Positions 33,720 through 42,423 of a stretch of 64,000 nucleotides of DNA are shown here, in pieces (position 1 is the first letter of the stretch; each line of letters begins with the position of its first letter). The stretch is taken from NCBI GenBank assembly GCA_902588895.1, contig CACIRC010000001.1:81948-145947 (forward strand), read 5' to 3'. The stretch is from an uncultured Pelagibacteraceae bacterium (GTDB taxonomy: Bacteria > Pseudomonadota > Alphaproteobacteria > Pelagibacterales > Pelagibacteraceae). The notes below the pieces were generated by a model, which had not been told where the DNA came from, made no database searches, and saw nothing but the letters and a program-made list of their open reading frames with translations. The position numbers and the translations under genes were made by a program.

Positions 33720-34636
33720 TGGGAATTTTTGAAAAATTTAAATCAGGTTTTAAAAAAAGTGCCTCAGCTTTTACAACGGGTTTAAGAGATATAGTTGTAA
33801 AAAAAGAGATTGATGACAAAACATTAGATAAAATTGAAGATTACTTAATTCAATCCGATGTTGGTATTGTTTCTGCTTCAGAAATAAGAGAAATAATTTC
33901 TCAAACAAAAATTGATCCCAATAAAGATTTAACTGATGAAATAAATAATATTTTAAAAAATTATATTATTTCAATTATGAAACCTTTAGAAAATATTGAA
34001 TTCTTCAAAAAAAAAGAAAAATTAAATGCAACATTAATTTCAGGTGTCAATGGTGTTGGAAAGACAACTACTATTGGAAAAATAAGCAAAATATTAAAGA
34101 GTAATGGAAATAAAGTAATGCTAGCTGCATCAGATACTTTTAGAGCAGCAGCTATAGAACAACTAGAAAATTGGGCAAACAAAGTTGATGTTCAAATTAC
34201 AAAATCATCTCAAGGCTCTGATCCTGCATCAGTCGCTTACAAGGCTATTGAGGAAGCATTAAACAATAATTTTAACCAAGTTTTAATTGATACTGCTGGA
34301 AGACTACAAAATAAAAAAAATTTGATGGAAGAATATAAAAAAATTGCAAACGTTACTAAAAAAATTGATCCTGATGCTCCACATGATGTTATTTTAGTTT
34401 TGGATGCAACTTCTGGCCAAAATGTAATTAATCAAGTTGAAGAATTTAATAAAATTATTCCAATAACTGGTCTTATTATGACAAAATTAGATGGCACAGC
34501 AAAAGGAGGTATTCTTTTAGCTGTTGCTAAAAAATATAAACTACCAATTATTGCACTTGGATTAGGTGAAAAAGAAGATGATTTGCAAATTTTTGAGGCC
34601 GAAAAATTTGCAGAGGCATTTACTCAAATTAATTAA
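33719..34636 (+). CDS. ftsY: SRP receptor FtsY
   Basis: This is the membrane-docking GTPase partner of Ffh. The 305 residues form only the N and G domains; the long acidic A domain of E. coli FtsY is absent, as in many alphaproteobacteria. Motifs are GVNGVGKTTTIGK (109-121), SDTFRAAAIEQLE, DTAGRLQNKKNLMEE, TKLDGTAKGG and GLGEKEDDLQIF. It lies on the opposite strand from ffh, 1 kb away. Its 3' end overlaps the convergent gene at 34629 by 8 bp. Confidence 0.98.
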   Translation: MGIFEKFKSGFKKSASAFTTGLRDIVVKKEIDDKTLDKIEDYLIQSDVGIVSASEIREIISQTKIDPNKDLTDEINNILKNYIISIMKPLENIEFFKKKEKLNATLISGVNGVGKTTTIGKISKILKSNGNKVMLAASDTFRAAAIEQLENWANKVDVQITKSSQGSDPASVAYKAIEEALNNNFNQVLIDTAGRLQNKKNLMEEYKKIANVTKKIDPDAPHDVILVLDATSGQNVINQVEEFNKIIPITGLIMTKLDGTAKGGILLAVAKKYKLPIIALGLGEKEDDLQIFEAEKFAEAFTQIN

Positions 34637-35192
34637 TTAAGGTACTGGAAATTAAAGGTTTATAAAAACTACATTTGTAGTGTTCTTTAAATTCATAATG
34701 TCCACAGTTTTTAGCTATCGAAGAAATAATAAAATCAAATTTTCCATTTATAGGATATAGCTCTAACTTTTTTTCAACAATATCAAATTTAAAATTAGCT
34801 TTTAGACTTTTTACAGCACTAATCATCACCAGAGTTTTGTTATCTTTTAAAAGATAATATGCAAAATCATCTGGAAAAACTGGAAAATCATACTCTTGCA
34901 AAAAATATTTTGCTGTTTTGGGAAACCATTCATAAGAAATTAATGGCAAAGACTCTTTCGTTTTGTAGTTATAAATATAAAGATCTTTTGGAAAATCATT
35001 AATATAATTTGAATTTTCTCCTCGAGCCAAGACAGCTTTTTCACGGGTTTTAAAATATAATGCAAAATTTTCATCGTGCGAATTCATTTGATCAATATGA
35101 AAAAGGCTGTCTACAGATGCTAAATTTTCTTTGGCATTTGATAAATCATTTAAAGAAAAAAGAACAATAAAAAATAAGAAAAAATTTTTCAT
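34629..35192 (-). CDS. Putative exported protein of unknown function
   Basis: I do not recognise this 187-residue protein. It starts with a clear signal peptide (MKNFFLFFIVLFSLNDLSNA, cleavage likely near residue 20). The mature part is mixed alpha/beta with no known motif. Two cysteines near the C-terminus (KNCGHYEFKEHYKCSF, about 162-177) could form a disulfide in the periplasm. It lies 48 bp after the membrane-anchored hydrolase gene and is convergent with ftsY. Confidence 0.7.
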   Translation of the reverse strand: MKNFFLFFIVLFSLNDLSNAKENLASVDSLFHIDQMNSHDENFALYFKTREKAVLARGENSNYINDFPKDLYIYNYKTKESLPLISYEWFPKTAKYFLQEYDFPVFPDDFAYYLLKDNKTLVMISAVKSLKANFKFDIVEKKLELYPINGKFDFIISSIAKNCGHYEFKEHYKCSFYKPLISSTLIN

Positions 35193-35240
35193 AAATTAAC
35201 TTAAAAAAAAAATTTGAATTATCTTTGTTTAGATTATGGC

Positions 35241-36059
35241 TTAATTTAAACTATCAACAAACGATTTAAGAGCTAATACAAGTTTATCATCATATTCCAT
35301 CATATGATCGTCATATTTTGTAAAATATGAATATTTAGGTTCACTTGCTAAATTAAAAATTTTTTTGCCCATCCAAAATGGAACTATTTGATCAGCCTCA
35401 CCATGCATTATTAATACTGGAATATTAATATTTTTAATTTTTTTATTATTTTCATACTTATCTTTTAAAATTAAACCTACTGGAATATATGGATAAAAAT
35501 TTTTCGCAGCCTCAATCATTGATGTGAAGGGCGTTTCTAAGATTAATCCTGCAAAATTTTTATTCTGAGTAATTTCAGTAGCAATACCTGTTCCTAATGA
35601 CTCTCCATAAATAATTATATCTTCTTCTTTTAGACCTTTTTCTTTAAGCCAGTTTATTGCACTAGCACCATCTGTATAAAGACCCTCCTCACTTGGTTTT
35701 CCTTTATTGCCGCTAAACCCTCTCCATGCAATAATTAAAAAATTAACATCCATGTCTTTAAAATGATTTAACTTATGGATTCTGTTTTCAAGTGTCCCTG
35801 CATTTCCATGAAAATAAACTATTGTTTTATAACTTTTTAAATTTTTATTATGAAACCAGCCTAAAAGATTAATATTATCTGTTGTTTTGATGGTAACTTT
35901 TTCAATGTTAACCTCTAAATTATCTCCAGAATAATTATTCTCATCAGGATGATACATTAAATTTCTTTGGAAAAAGAATAAGAAAATTAAAACAATTAAG
36001 TAAATAGCAACAATACCAATAAATAATTCCAAAAAAAAATTCCTACGTTTTATTTTCAT
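35241..36059 (-). CDS. Membrane-anchored alpha/beta hydrolase (Bem46-like)
   Basis: The 272 residues start with a basic stretch and one membrane span (about 10-30), followed by an alpha/beta-hydrolase domain. Motifs are YFHGNAGTLENR (oxyanion, about 82-93), the nucleophile elbow GESLGTG with Ser154, LETPFTSMIEAAK, MHGEADQIVPF with the acid, and a C-terminal His in DDHMMEYDD. This is the pattern of the Bem46/YfhR family, whose substrates are mostly unknown. Its start overlaps the MFS gene by 17 bp, so the two are co-transcribed. Confidence 0.85.
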   Translation of the reverse strand: MKIKRRNFFLELFIGIVAIYLIVLIFLFFFQRNLMYHPDENNYSGDNLEVNIEKVTIKTTDNINLLGWFHNKNLKSYKTIVYFHGNAGTLENRIHKLNHFKDMDVNFLIIAWRGFSGNKGKPSEEGLYTDGASAINWLKEKGLKEEDIIIYGESLGTGIATEITQNKNFAGLILETPFTSMIEAAKNFYPYIPVGLILKDKYENNKKIKNINIPVLIMHGEADQIVPFWMGKKIFNLASEPKYSYFTKYDDHMMEYDDKLVLALKSFVDSLN

Positions 36060-37281
36060 ATTTTTTTCTATTTAATATTAAAAAAAATATATAAGAAATA
36101 ATGCTTAAGATTAAAAAAACTGAAAAAGCTGATTTAAATGCAAATATTTCTGAGTGGCCCATACTTTTAACAATATCTATCACAAAGCCCATTAACCATT
36201 GCATTACAAATGTTCCTGCAAATATTAACAAATTGAATGAAGTTAGTGCTTTACCAGCAGAATAACCTGAAAAAGAAAGGCCTACAGCTGGCTGTGTAAC
36301 TGATAAAAAAATTGAACTTAAAATAAATAGAGTTATGTAGAAGGCACCTGCTTTTGGGCCTAGCAATATAATCACAAACATTACAGAAAAACTAATTGGT
36401 AAACCTAATTTAAGTATTCTTTTTGCACTAAAACCTATACCTGAAATTTTTGGTAAAAAATAACCCCACAAAAAAAAGGATATCAACATAGTAACATTGA
36501 TCCAAAATAATCCTGTAGCGCTCTGAAGTGGTGTATAACCAGCAACTCTAGTCATCCATGGGCCTGCCCATAAAGTTTGTATAGCCATTAAGCCCCCATA
36601 ATTAAATAAACCCATTGGAATTACGCTTATAAAAAATCTATTTTTCCAAACTTCTGATAAAGTCCCATTATTACTTGGCTCATCTGACTCTTTATTTTTA
36701 TTTAAATTCCATTTTGGAATGAAAACTAACATTAAAAAAATACTAATTAAAATTAAGATAGCAATACCACCAAATATCCATCTCCATCCGAAACTAGGCA
36801 ATAAAAGTTGTACAGGCAATGTGGATGATAAAAAACCTAATGATGCAATCATTAGCATCCATGAGTTTGCTCTTTGTTGTTGATTTTCTGCATACCATAT
36901 TCTGTAACCAGTTAATGGAGCCATTAAACAAGCACTAACACCTACTCCAATTAGAATTCGCGAGATTAATAATCCAGGAAAACTTTCAGCTAAAGCAAAT
37001 GATCCTGTTCCAACTAATGCAATTAATAAAAAAGAAGAAACAATTTTTTTTGGTCCATATTTATCTAACAAATATCCAAGGGGTATTTGCATACAAGCAA
37101 AACCTAAAAAATAACCCCCAGCTAACAATCCTAAATCAGCTGCTAACAAATTAAATTCTGAAGTTAATACAGGGGAAAGTGTTGCAGTAATTGCACGCAA
37201 CAAACAAGATAAAAAATAACCAAATGCAAATACAAAAAAAACAACAATAGCCTGTTTTTTTGGTAAAATATAATTTTCCAT
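36043..37281 (-). CDS. Major facilitator superfamily permease
   Basis: The 412 residues form about 12 hydrophobic spans with the MFS A-motif-like loop GYLLDKYGPKKIV near residue 70. A second half follows a central hydrophilic loop (NKNKESDEPSNNG, about 190-205). The N-terminal FAFGYFLSCLLRAITATLSP and FLGFACMQIPLGYLLDKYG segments resemble nitrate/carboxylate-type MFS proteins, but the substrate cannot be read. It lies 3 bp after the TRAP large permease gene, so it may handle a related substrate. Confidence 0.85.
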   Translation of the reverse strand: MENYILPKKQAIVVFFVFAFGYFLSCLLRAITATLSPVLTSEFNLLAADLGLLAGGYFLGFACMQIPLGYLLDKYGPKKIVSSFLLIALVGTGSFALAESFPGLLISRILIGVGVSACLMAPLTGYRIWYAENQQQRANSWMLMIASLGFLSSTLPVQLLLPSFGWRWIFGGIAILILISIFLMLVFIPKWNLNKNKESDEPSNNGTLSEVWKNRFFISVIPMGLFNYGGLMAIQTLWAGPWMTRVAGYTPLQSATGLFWINVTMLISFFLWGYFLPKISGIGFSAKRILKLGLPISFSVMFVIILLGPKAGAFYITLFILSSIFLSVTQPAVGLSFSGYSAGKALTSFNLLIFAGTFVMQWLMGFVIDIVKSMGHSEIFAFKSAFSVFLILSIISYIFFLILNRKKYENKT

Positions 37282-37284
37282 TAA

Positions 37285-39936
37285 TTAAAAGTTTAAAGAT
37301 ATATCTCTATGAACTGAGTTACACCTTGCAACAAATTTAGCTTGTTCTTTAGTTAATCTGTTTTGAAGTCTTAGACCAATATTATGTTTGATAACATCAT
37401 TATATTTAATTAATTCAGGCATCAAATTCTTGTTAGCATCATCTCTCCATGAAACTTCTAAATTGAAAAGATCAAAAGTTTCAGAACTTACTTCAATTAA
37501 TTTTTGCTCATCTACCTCATCATTATCTATAACAGATATTAGGTCGTCTAATTTATTTGCAAATTCTTCAGTTCCAGAAATTTCTCCTAGTTTTTCAAAA
37601 AGACTGTCAATTATTGATAATGTGTTTTCGTAATTTTTATTATCAATATTATATTTTAATTCTTTTATTTCTGGTGAAAGTTCTTTTAATTTTTCATTAT
37701 CATTTATAAACATTACTATTTGATCCAGAGTTTCATAAGCTTCATCAACGTTTTTTCTATATCTTTTAGTTCTTGTGTTTTTTGCTTTGTGCAATATTTC
37801 AAACTCTCCATTTTTAGCTTTCCAATTTTCAGGAACTTTATTTTGAAGTTCTTTAATTTCTAGCTCGTAATTTTCGATCTTTAATTCTAATTTGTTTTTA
37901 TCTGATGAGTTATCATCATCTAAATTTCTAATTTCAGCTTTTGTTTTTTTAATTTTCTGGTCTATTTTTCTAATTTTTTTCTCAATTTTTCTTACATTGA
38001 AATGCAAGTCCCTATAATCTTTTGTAAATAATTCATATTCTTCTTGCGTTTTTTGAAGTTTTTTTACAATAGTAAAAGTCCCAAGAGCATTATCAAAATG
38101 CTCTTCAAAAATATCTAATTTATCCATTGGAAGATTTGTGGGAGTTAATTTCTGCATATCTTTTATTGCATTCGTAATTCTTTGTTCATCAGTATTGTAA
38201 ATCGCAAATTTGTACTCTTGTAAGCAATATTGAAGCTTTGGATTCATCGGTGGTGGAGCAACATTCGATGTTAAATATGTTCTTGCTGGTAAGTAATTTA
38301 CTAATGATGGATAAAAACCAACGATTCCAAGACCTATCAATTGTAAAATTATAAATGGAACCACACCTTTCCAAATATTTAAAGTGGTAACAAGTTTTGA
38401 AGCTACACCCTTCAAATAAAATAGAGCAAAACCAAATGGAGGGGTTAAAAATGAAGTTTGTAAATTTACCCCAATCATTACACCAAGCCAAATTGCACTT
38501 ATATTCGCTCCTGGTTCAGCTAATAATATAGGAGCAATGATAGGGACAACAACCACAGCTATTTCAATAAAATCAAGAAAGAAACCTAATAAAAAAATCA
38601 CTGCCATTACAACAATGAACTGAGTCCAAAATCCTCCTGGTAAATCTTGAAGAAAATCTCTTACTAGCTCTTCACCTCCAAATGCTCTAAATCCAGAGGT
38701 TAACATTGCTGCACCCAATAAAATTATAAATACCATTGAAGTAGTTACGCATGTTTCTGTAACAACTTCTCTTAAAACATTTTCAACTTTATATGCTCTC
38801 CAAAAACTCCAAATAATTCCTATTAAAAAAGTAATTGTAAAAAATCCCGTAATAAAAATTGCTGTAAGATCTCTAGTTTCTACAGCCTTAATATTTAAAT
38901 TATAATTCTTAGATAAAATATAAATTGGAATGATAGATAAAATTGCAATTATAATTGGATAATAAGCATCTTTTTTTCCTTTGTGTAAACGATAACCTGC
39001 CATCATAGTTGCACCTATTGCTCCAATAGATCCAGCCTGATTAACAGTTGCAATACCCAAAAGTATAGATCCTAGAACGGCAAAAATTAATGCAAGAGGT
39101 GGAATAATTACCATCAAAACTCTAATCCAAAATTTTGAATCAAAATTTCCTCTAAATGGAACAGGAGGAGCTGCCTTAGGATTTAATCTTGCGTACACAA
39201 ATACATAAATCATATATAAACCAACTAAAACTAATCCTGGTAGTAGTGCCCCCAAAAACATATCTCCTGCCGAAGTTGAGCCCACTCTAAATTCTCCAGG
39301 CATATTAAATTCACCAGTTAAAATTTTGTAATCAGTCTGACGCATAGTATTTGCAACGTCTGCTGCACTAGCTAATTGATCAGCTATAATAATTAGTACA
39401 ATTGAAGGAGGTATAATTTGCCCAAGGGTTCCAGAGGAACAAACAATTCCGCTTGCAAGGCTTTTATCATATTTATTATTAAGCATTGTTGGTAGTGATA
39501 TTAATCCCATTGCTATTACTGTTGCGCCAACAATACCCGTGGTAGCTGCAAGTAGCGCCCCAACAAAAATTACTGATATTCCTAAGCCTCCAGGGATAGG
39601 TCCAAACAACTGCCCCATCGTAACTAAAAGATCTTCCGCAATTTTTGATTTTTGCAACATAATCCCCATAAAAATAAATAAAGGGATAGCAATTAATGTA
39701 TCGGTTTCTACATCCCAGTAGTTACTCCTAAAGTTAGTAATACCAGCGGTTAACCATTCCTTTGGACCATCAACAGCAAAATAAGCGCTGCTATCTCCTG
39801 CAAACAAATAACCAAAAAAAGCTGCAAGCCCGATTGAAATGATTGCCGATCCGGGTAATGCGAAAGCTACTGGAAAACCAGAAGCTAATGCTCCAATCAT
39901 TATAATTACAAGTAAAGCTAAAAATAAATGTTCCAT
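37285..39936 (-). CDS. TRAP transporter large permease (DctM type) with long coiled-coil tail
   Basis: Residues 1-550 form the 12-or-so-span DctM-type sodium-coupled permease, with GIVGATVIAMGLISLPTML, CSSGTLGQIIPPSIVLIIIA, DFIEIAVVVVPIIAPILL and the signature NLQTSFLTPPFGFALFYLKG (491-510). Residues 551-883 are an extra soluble tail of about 330 residues. It includes a strong charged coiled coil (about 625-705, KKIRKIDQKIKKTKAEIRNL) and a second helical region (735-880). Ordinary DctM proteins have about 430-600 residues. It follows the small permease by 3 bp. The base composition of the tail matches its surroundings, so there is no sign of recent gain. Confidence 0.92.
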   Translation of the reverse strand: MEHLFLALLVIIMIGALASGFPVAFALPGSAIISIGLAAFFGYLFAGDSSAYFAVDGPKEWLTAGITNFRSNYWDVETDTLIAIPLFIFMGIMLQKSKIAEDLLVTMGQLFGPIPGGLGISVIFVGALLAATTGIVGATVIAMGLISLPTMLNNKYDKSLASGIVCSSGTLGQIIPPSIVLIIIADQLASAADVANTMRQTDYKILTGEFNMPGEFRVGSTSAGDMFLGALLPGLVLVGLYMIYVFVYARLNPKAAPPVPFRGNFDSKFWIRVLMVIIPPLALIFAVLGSILLGIATVNQAGSIGAIGATMMAGYRLHKGKKDAYYPIIIAILSIIPIYILSKNYNLNIKAVETRDLTAIFITGFFTITFLIGIIWSFWRAYKVENVLREVVTETCVTTSMVFIILLGAAMLTSGFRAFGGEELVRDFLQDLPGGFWTQFIVVMAVIFLLGFFLDFIEIAVVVVPIIAPILLAEPGANISAIWLGVMIGVNLQTSFLTPPFGFALFYLKGVASKLVTTLNIWKGVVPFIILQLIGLGIVGFYPSLVNYLPARTYLTSNVAPPPMNPKLQYCLQEYKFAIYNTDEQRITNAIKDMQKLTPTNLPMDKLDIFEEHFDNALGTFTIVKKLQKTQEEYELFTKDYRDLHFNVRKIEKKIRKIDQKIKKTKAEIRNLDDDNSSDKNKLELKIENYELEIKELQNKVPENWKAKNGEFEILHKAKNTRTKRYRKNVDEAYETLDQIVMFINDNEKLKELSPEIKELKYNIDNKNYENTLSIIDSLFEKLGEISGTEEFANKLDDLISVIDNDEVDEQKLIEVSSETFDLFNLEVSWRDDANKNLMPELIKYNDVIKHNIGLRLQNRLTKEQAKFVARCNSVHRDISLNF

Positions 39937-39939
39937 TAT

Positions 39940-40923
39940 TTAATTTTTTAAAAGTTTATAACTGCTACTCATAAAGAAGCTTGTGAATTGAGTTAACATA
40001 CTTACTGCAAACACAGCCAAATAAACTGCCATTAGATAAAGTAAATATAATCCGTTTGAACCTTGTTGCGTAATTTCAAAAGAAATTACAGGGCCATTAA
40101 TGATACTTGCTTTACCCCCCATGCCTAAAAATATTACAATCAAACATAAGGGAATTCCTAGAATCAATGACCCGATTGCATTAGTCCATGCTTTTTTACG
40201 TTCGCTAAAACCAGTATAAAGAACATCAACTCTAACATGGCCCTCGTGAATTAACGCATATGCGCTTGCAAATAAATAAAGGGCAGCATACCAAAAACGA
40301 ACCAGATCACCCTGAAATGCTTGTTCATACTGAAATATGAATCTTGAGAGAACTATCAAAAATTCACTTCCAACAACTAAAACTGCTAACCAAATAAACC
40401 CTACAGATCTTGTAAAATAACCAATTACAAAAGAGGCTAATATTAAAGGAAAGTGTATATATGTAATTCTAAAAGCAGGTTTTACTAAATTAATTTTAAC
40501 TTGCTCTCCAAAAATTGGCTCAACTAATTTTTCCACAACCATAAATGAGATTAAAAAATCTGCTACTCCAACAATTAATACTGCCCAGAAAGAGGATCTT
40601 ACAACGTAGGCTGTAATTTTTGTTAAGATCTCAGAATCTGTTTGTAATGTTTGTTTTATAGACTTCAAAACAAAAAATATGACTCCTATGAAAGACGCAA
40701 AATAAAATAGTAATTGAGTATATGATAAGTTTATAGCAAGCCCCTCTAAAGGCTTGTTTAATTTTTTAAATCCAAATAATTCATAATGAGCAAAAAGTTT
40801 TTTAACTCCTGGCCATTCAAACCAAACTGTTAAAACATTATTTATTAAAAAAACTAAAGTTAAAGCTAAGATAGAATAACTAAATATCCTTATTAAAATA
40901 GATAAGTTATTTTTCTCAACCAT
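39940..40923 (-). CDS. TRAP transporter small permease (DctQ type), extended N-terminus
   Basis: This 327-residue membrane protein is larger than ordinary DctQ subunits (160-200). The C-terminal half carries the DctQ pattern (RFWYAALYLFASAYALIHEG, then HVRVDVLYTGFSERKKAW). The N-terminal 180 residues add three to four more spans. It pairs with the large permease 3 bp downstream. A strong hairpin at 40952-40975 separates it from the binding protein gene. Confidence 0.88.
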   Translation of the reverse strand: MVEKNNLSILIRIFSYSILALTLVFLINNVLTVWFEWPGVKKLFAHYELFGFKKLNKPLEGLAINLSYTQLLFYFASFIGVIFFVLKSIKQTLQTDSEILTKITAYVVRSSFWAVLIVGVADFLISFMVVEKLVEPIFGEQVKINLVKPAFRITYIHFPLILASFVIGYFTRSVGFIWLAVLVVGSEFLIVLSRFIFQYEQAFQGDLVRFWYAALYLFASAYALIHEGHVRVDVLYTGFSERKKAWTNAIGSLILGIPLCLIVIFLGMGGKASIINGPVISFEITQQGSNGLYLLYLMAVYLAVFAVSMLTQFTSFFMSSSYKLLKN

Positions 40924-40951
40924 ATTTAAAATCTTTTAATGATATATAAAA

Positions 40952-40975
40952 AGAGGGCCCATTTAAGGGCCCTCT
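40952..40975 (-). terminator. Hairpin attenuator between TRAP binding protein and permeases
   Basis: On the minus strand AGAGGGCCC-TTAAAT-GGGCCCTCT forms a perfect 9-bp stem with a 6-base loop, followed directly by TTTTTATAT. It lies 19 bases after the binding-protein stop codon and about 29 before the small permease start. It has all marks of an intrinsic terminator. Partial read-through would give high binding-protein and low permease expression. The loop is identical to that at 45718-45747. Confidence 0.85.
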
Positions 40976-40994
40976 AATATTAATTAGAATTAAA

Positions 40995-42119
40995 TTATAC
41001 TCCTAATGCTCTATTTCTTTGAGCAACATATGGCCCGTCGGACAAGTTAGTCCAAGCACCAATTTCCTTACGACCTTTAACAAAGGCAGCATGTACTTTC
41101 TTAGCAAGAGCACTATGTTGTTGAACTTCATCGAAAACTTCAGCAGCACCTTTAGCGAAAGCATCGTAAACCTTATCGTTAAACTTCTCTAGTTTAACTC
41201 CACTTTCATTAACTAAACGCGCTAATGCAGCTCCATTTTTAGCATTGTATTCGGCCATTGTAGTTGTGTCAGCCCAATCACAAGCAGTTTTAATAATTAA
41301 CTGGTCTGATTTTGACAAACTAGTAAACCAAGATTTGTTAACTCCACAAGCTAATGTAGATCCTGGTTCATGCATTCCTGGATAGTAATAATACTTAGCA
41401 GCTTCCTGGAACTTCATAGCTTCATCGTTCCAAGGTCCTACCCATTCTGTTGCATCAATTGCACCTGACACAAGGTTTTCATAAATTTGTCCGCCAGGAA
41501 GTGAAATTGGAGAACCACCTAGTTTTCCAAGAACCTGTCCACCTAAACCAGGCATACGCATTTTTAAACCTTTAAAGTCATTCGCTGATCTAATTTTTTT
41601 GTTAAACCAACCACCCATTTGCACTCCAGTATTACCAGCAGCAAAACTTTGTGTTCCAAAATCATCAGTCAATTCATCCCACAACTCTTGTCCACCAGCA
41701 AATTTTAACCACGCATTCATTTCAGCATATGTGAAACCAAATGGAACTGCAGTAAAATATCCAAATGCAGGGTGTTTTTTAACCCAGTAGTAATCAGCAC
41801 CGTGATACATTTGAGAGTTACCTGATGCAACTTCGTCAAATGAGTCAAATGCTTTTACCCTTTCGTTAGCAGCATAATAAGTAACTTGAATTCTTCCGTC
41901 ACTCATATCGCTTAATCTTTGAGCAAGTCTTTGTGCACCAGTTCCTAGGCCTGGAAAATCTCTAGGCCATGTAGCTACCATAGAAGCTTCGACTCTTTCT
42001 TTGGCAACTGCTGGAGCAGATAAAGCAACAGCAGCAACACCAGTTGCAGCTGCAGTTTTAAAGAACTTACGTCTTGAAGGTGATTTAGAAACCTTCAATG
42101 ATTTTTTTTCTTTAATCAT
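40995..42119 (-). CDS. TRAP transporter substrate-binding protein (DctP/TakP-like)
   Basis: This 374-residue protein has a twin-arginine-type signal (SRRKFFK, Arg16-Arg17, hydrophobic stretch to about 35, likely cleavage after PAVA at 39). The mature part starts SMVATWPRDFPGLGTGAQRL. It continues as the TRAP binding fold seen in the TakP and mannitol/chloroaromatic group, with GLKMRMPGLGGQVLGKLGG, LPGGQIYENLVSGAIDATEW and a C-terminal helix. The substrate is likely a 2-oxo or hydroxy carboxylate, but this is inference. The ribosome binding site (AGAGGAGAGAGT) is strong. It heads the operon ending with the MFS and hydrolase genes. Confidence 0.92.
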   Translation of the reverse strand: MIKEKKSLKVSKSPSRRKFFKTAAATGVAAVALSAPAVAKERVEASMVATWPRDFPGLGTGAQRLAQRLSDMSDGRIQVTYYAANERVKAFDSFDEVASGNSQMYHGADYYWVKKHPAFGYFTAVPFGFTYAEMNAWLKFAGGQELWDELTDDFGTQSFAAGNTGVQMGGWFNKKIRSANDFKGLKMRMPGLGGQVLGKLGGSPISLPGGQIYENLVSGAIDATEWVGPWNDEAMKFQEAAKYYYYPGMHEPGSTLACGVNKSWFTSLSKSDQLIIKTACDWADTTTMAEYNAKNGAALARLVNESGVKLEKFNDKVYDAFAKGAAEVFDEVQQHSALAKKVHAAFVKGRKEIGAWTNLSDGPYVAQRNRALGV

Positions 42120-42246
42120 TACTCTCTCCTCTTCTTTGTTAATTAACAGTAAAGAGTAAATTACAAATGTGCGTTTGAGTCTAGATTAAAATAACTGTAA
42201 ACTATTGTATTACAATCTGAGGTAGTAAATTTTAGATTAAATAAAA
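42120..42246 (-). promoter_or_regulatory. Leader of the second TRAP operon
   Basis: These 127 bp between the 58-residue membrane protein gene and the binding-protein start must hold a promoter. They contain the short dyad ATTGT-AAT-ACAAT and, next to a strong AGAGGAG ribosome binding site, the word GTTAATTAAC (42138-42147), which also occurs in the other TRAP leader (46937-46946). I could not fix -35/-10 boxes with confidence. Confidence 0.45.
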
Positions 42247-42423
42247 TTATTTTTTATCAAAAAATGCTTCGTAGACCATCATGAAGATTGCGATTGCCAT
42301 CAATATATAAACTGGCAAAACATCGAAAAAACCAATCATAGTTGATCTCGTTAAAGTAGTAGCAAGGCCAACTAGAAATGCAGTTGCAAGTAAAGTTCCT
42401 AAAAATACTGTAAACTTTTGCAT
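42247..42423 (-). CDS. Small membrane protein, 58 residues
   Basis: The ATG at 42421-42423 directly follows the amidase stop codon (42424). The reading frame runs to TAA at 42247. The protein starts MQKFTVFLGTLLATAFLVGL, ends with VYEAFFDKK, and has two hydrophobic spans (about 5-22 and 31-50). The tight coupling to the amidase and TRAP genes, and a hydrophobic/charged layout typical of real small membrane proteins, support it. I do not recognise a family. It could be an accessory of the TRAP transporter or of the amidase product's transport. Confidence 0.7.
   Translation of the reverse strand: MQKFTVFLGTLLATAFLVGLATTLTRSTMIGFFDVLPVYILMAIAIFMMVYEAFFDKK

Noticed and set aside
34600-34660. Bidirectional terminator between ftsY and the convergent gene
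   Set aside because: The coding ends overlap by 8 bp and I found no stable stem with T-runs there.
42120-42246. Riboswitch in the TRAP leader
   Set aside because: There are only short weak dyads; no pattern of a known riboswitch class (glycine, SAM-V, etc.) could be recognised.
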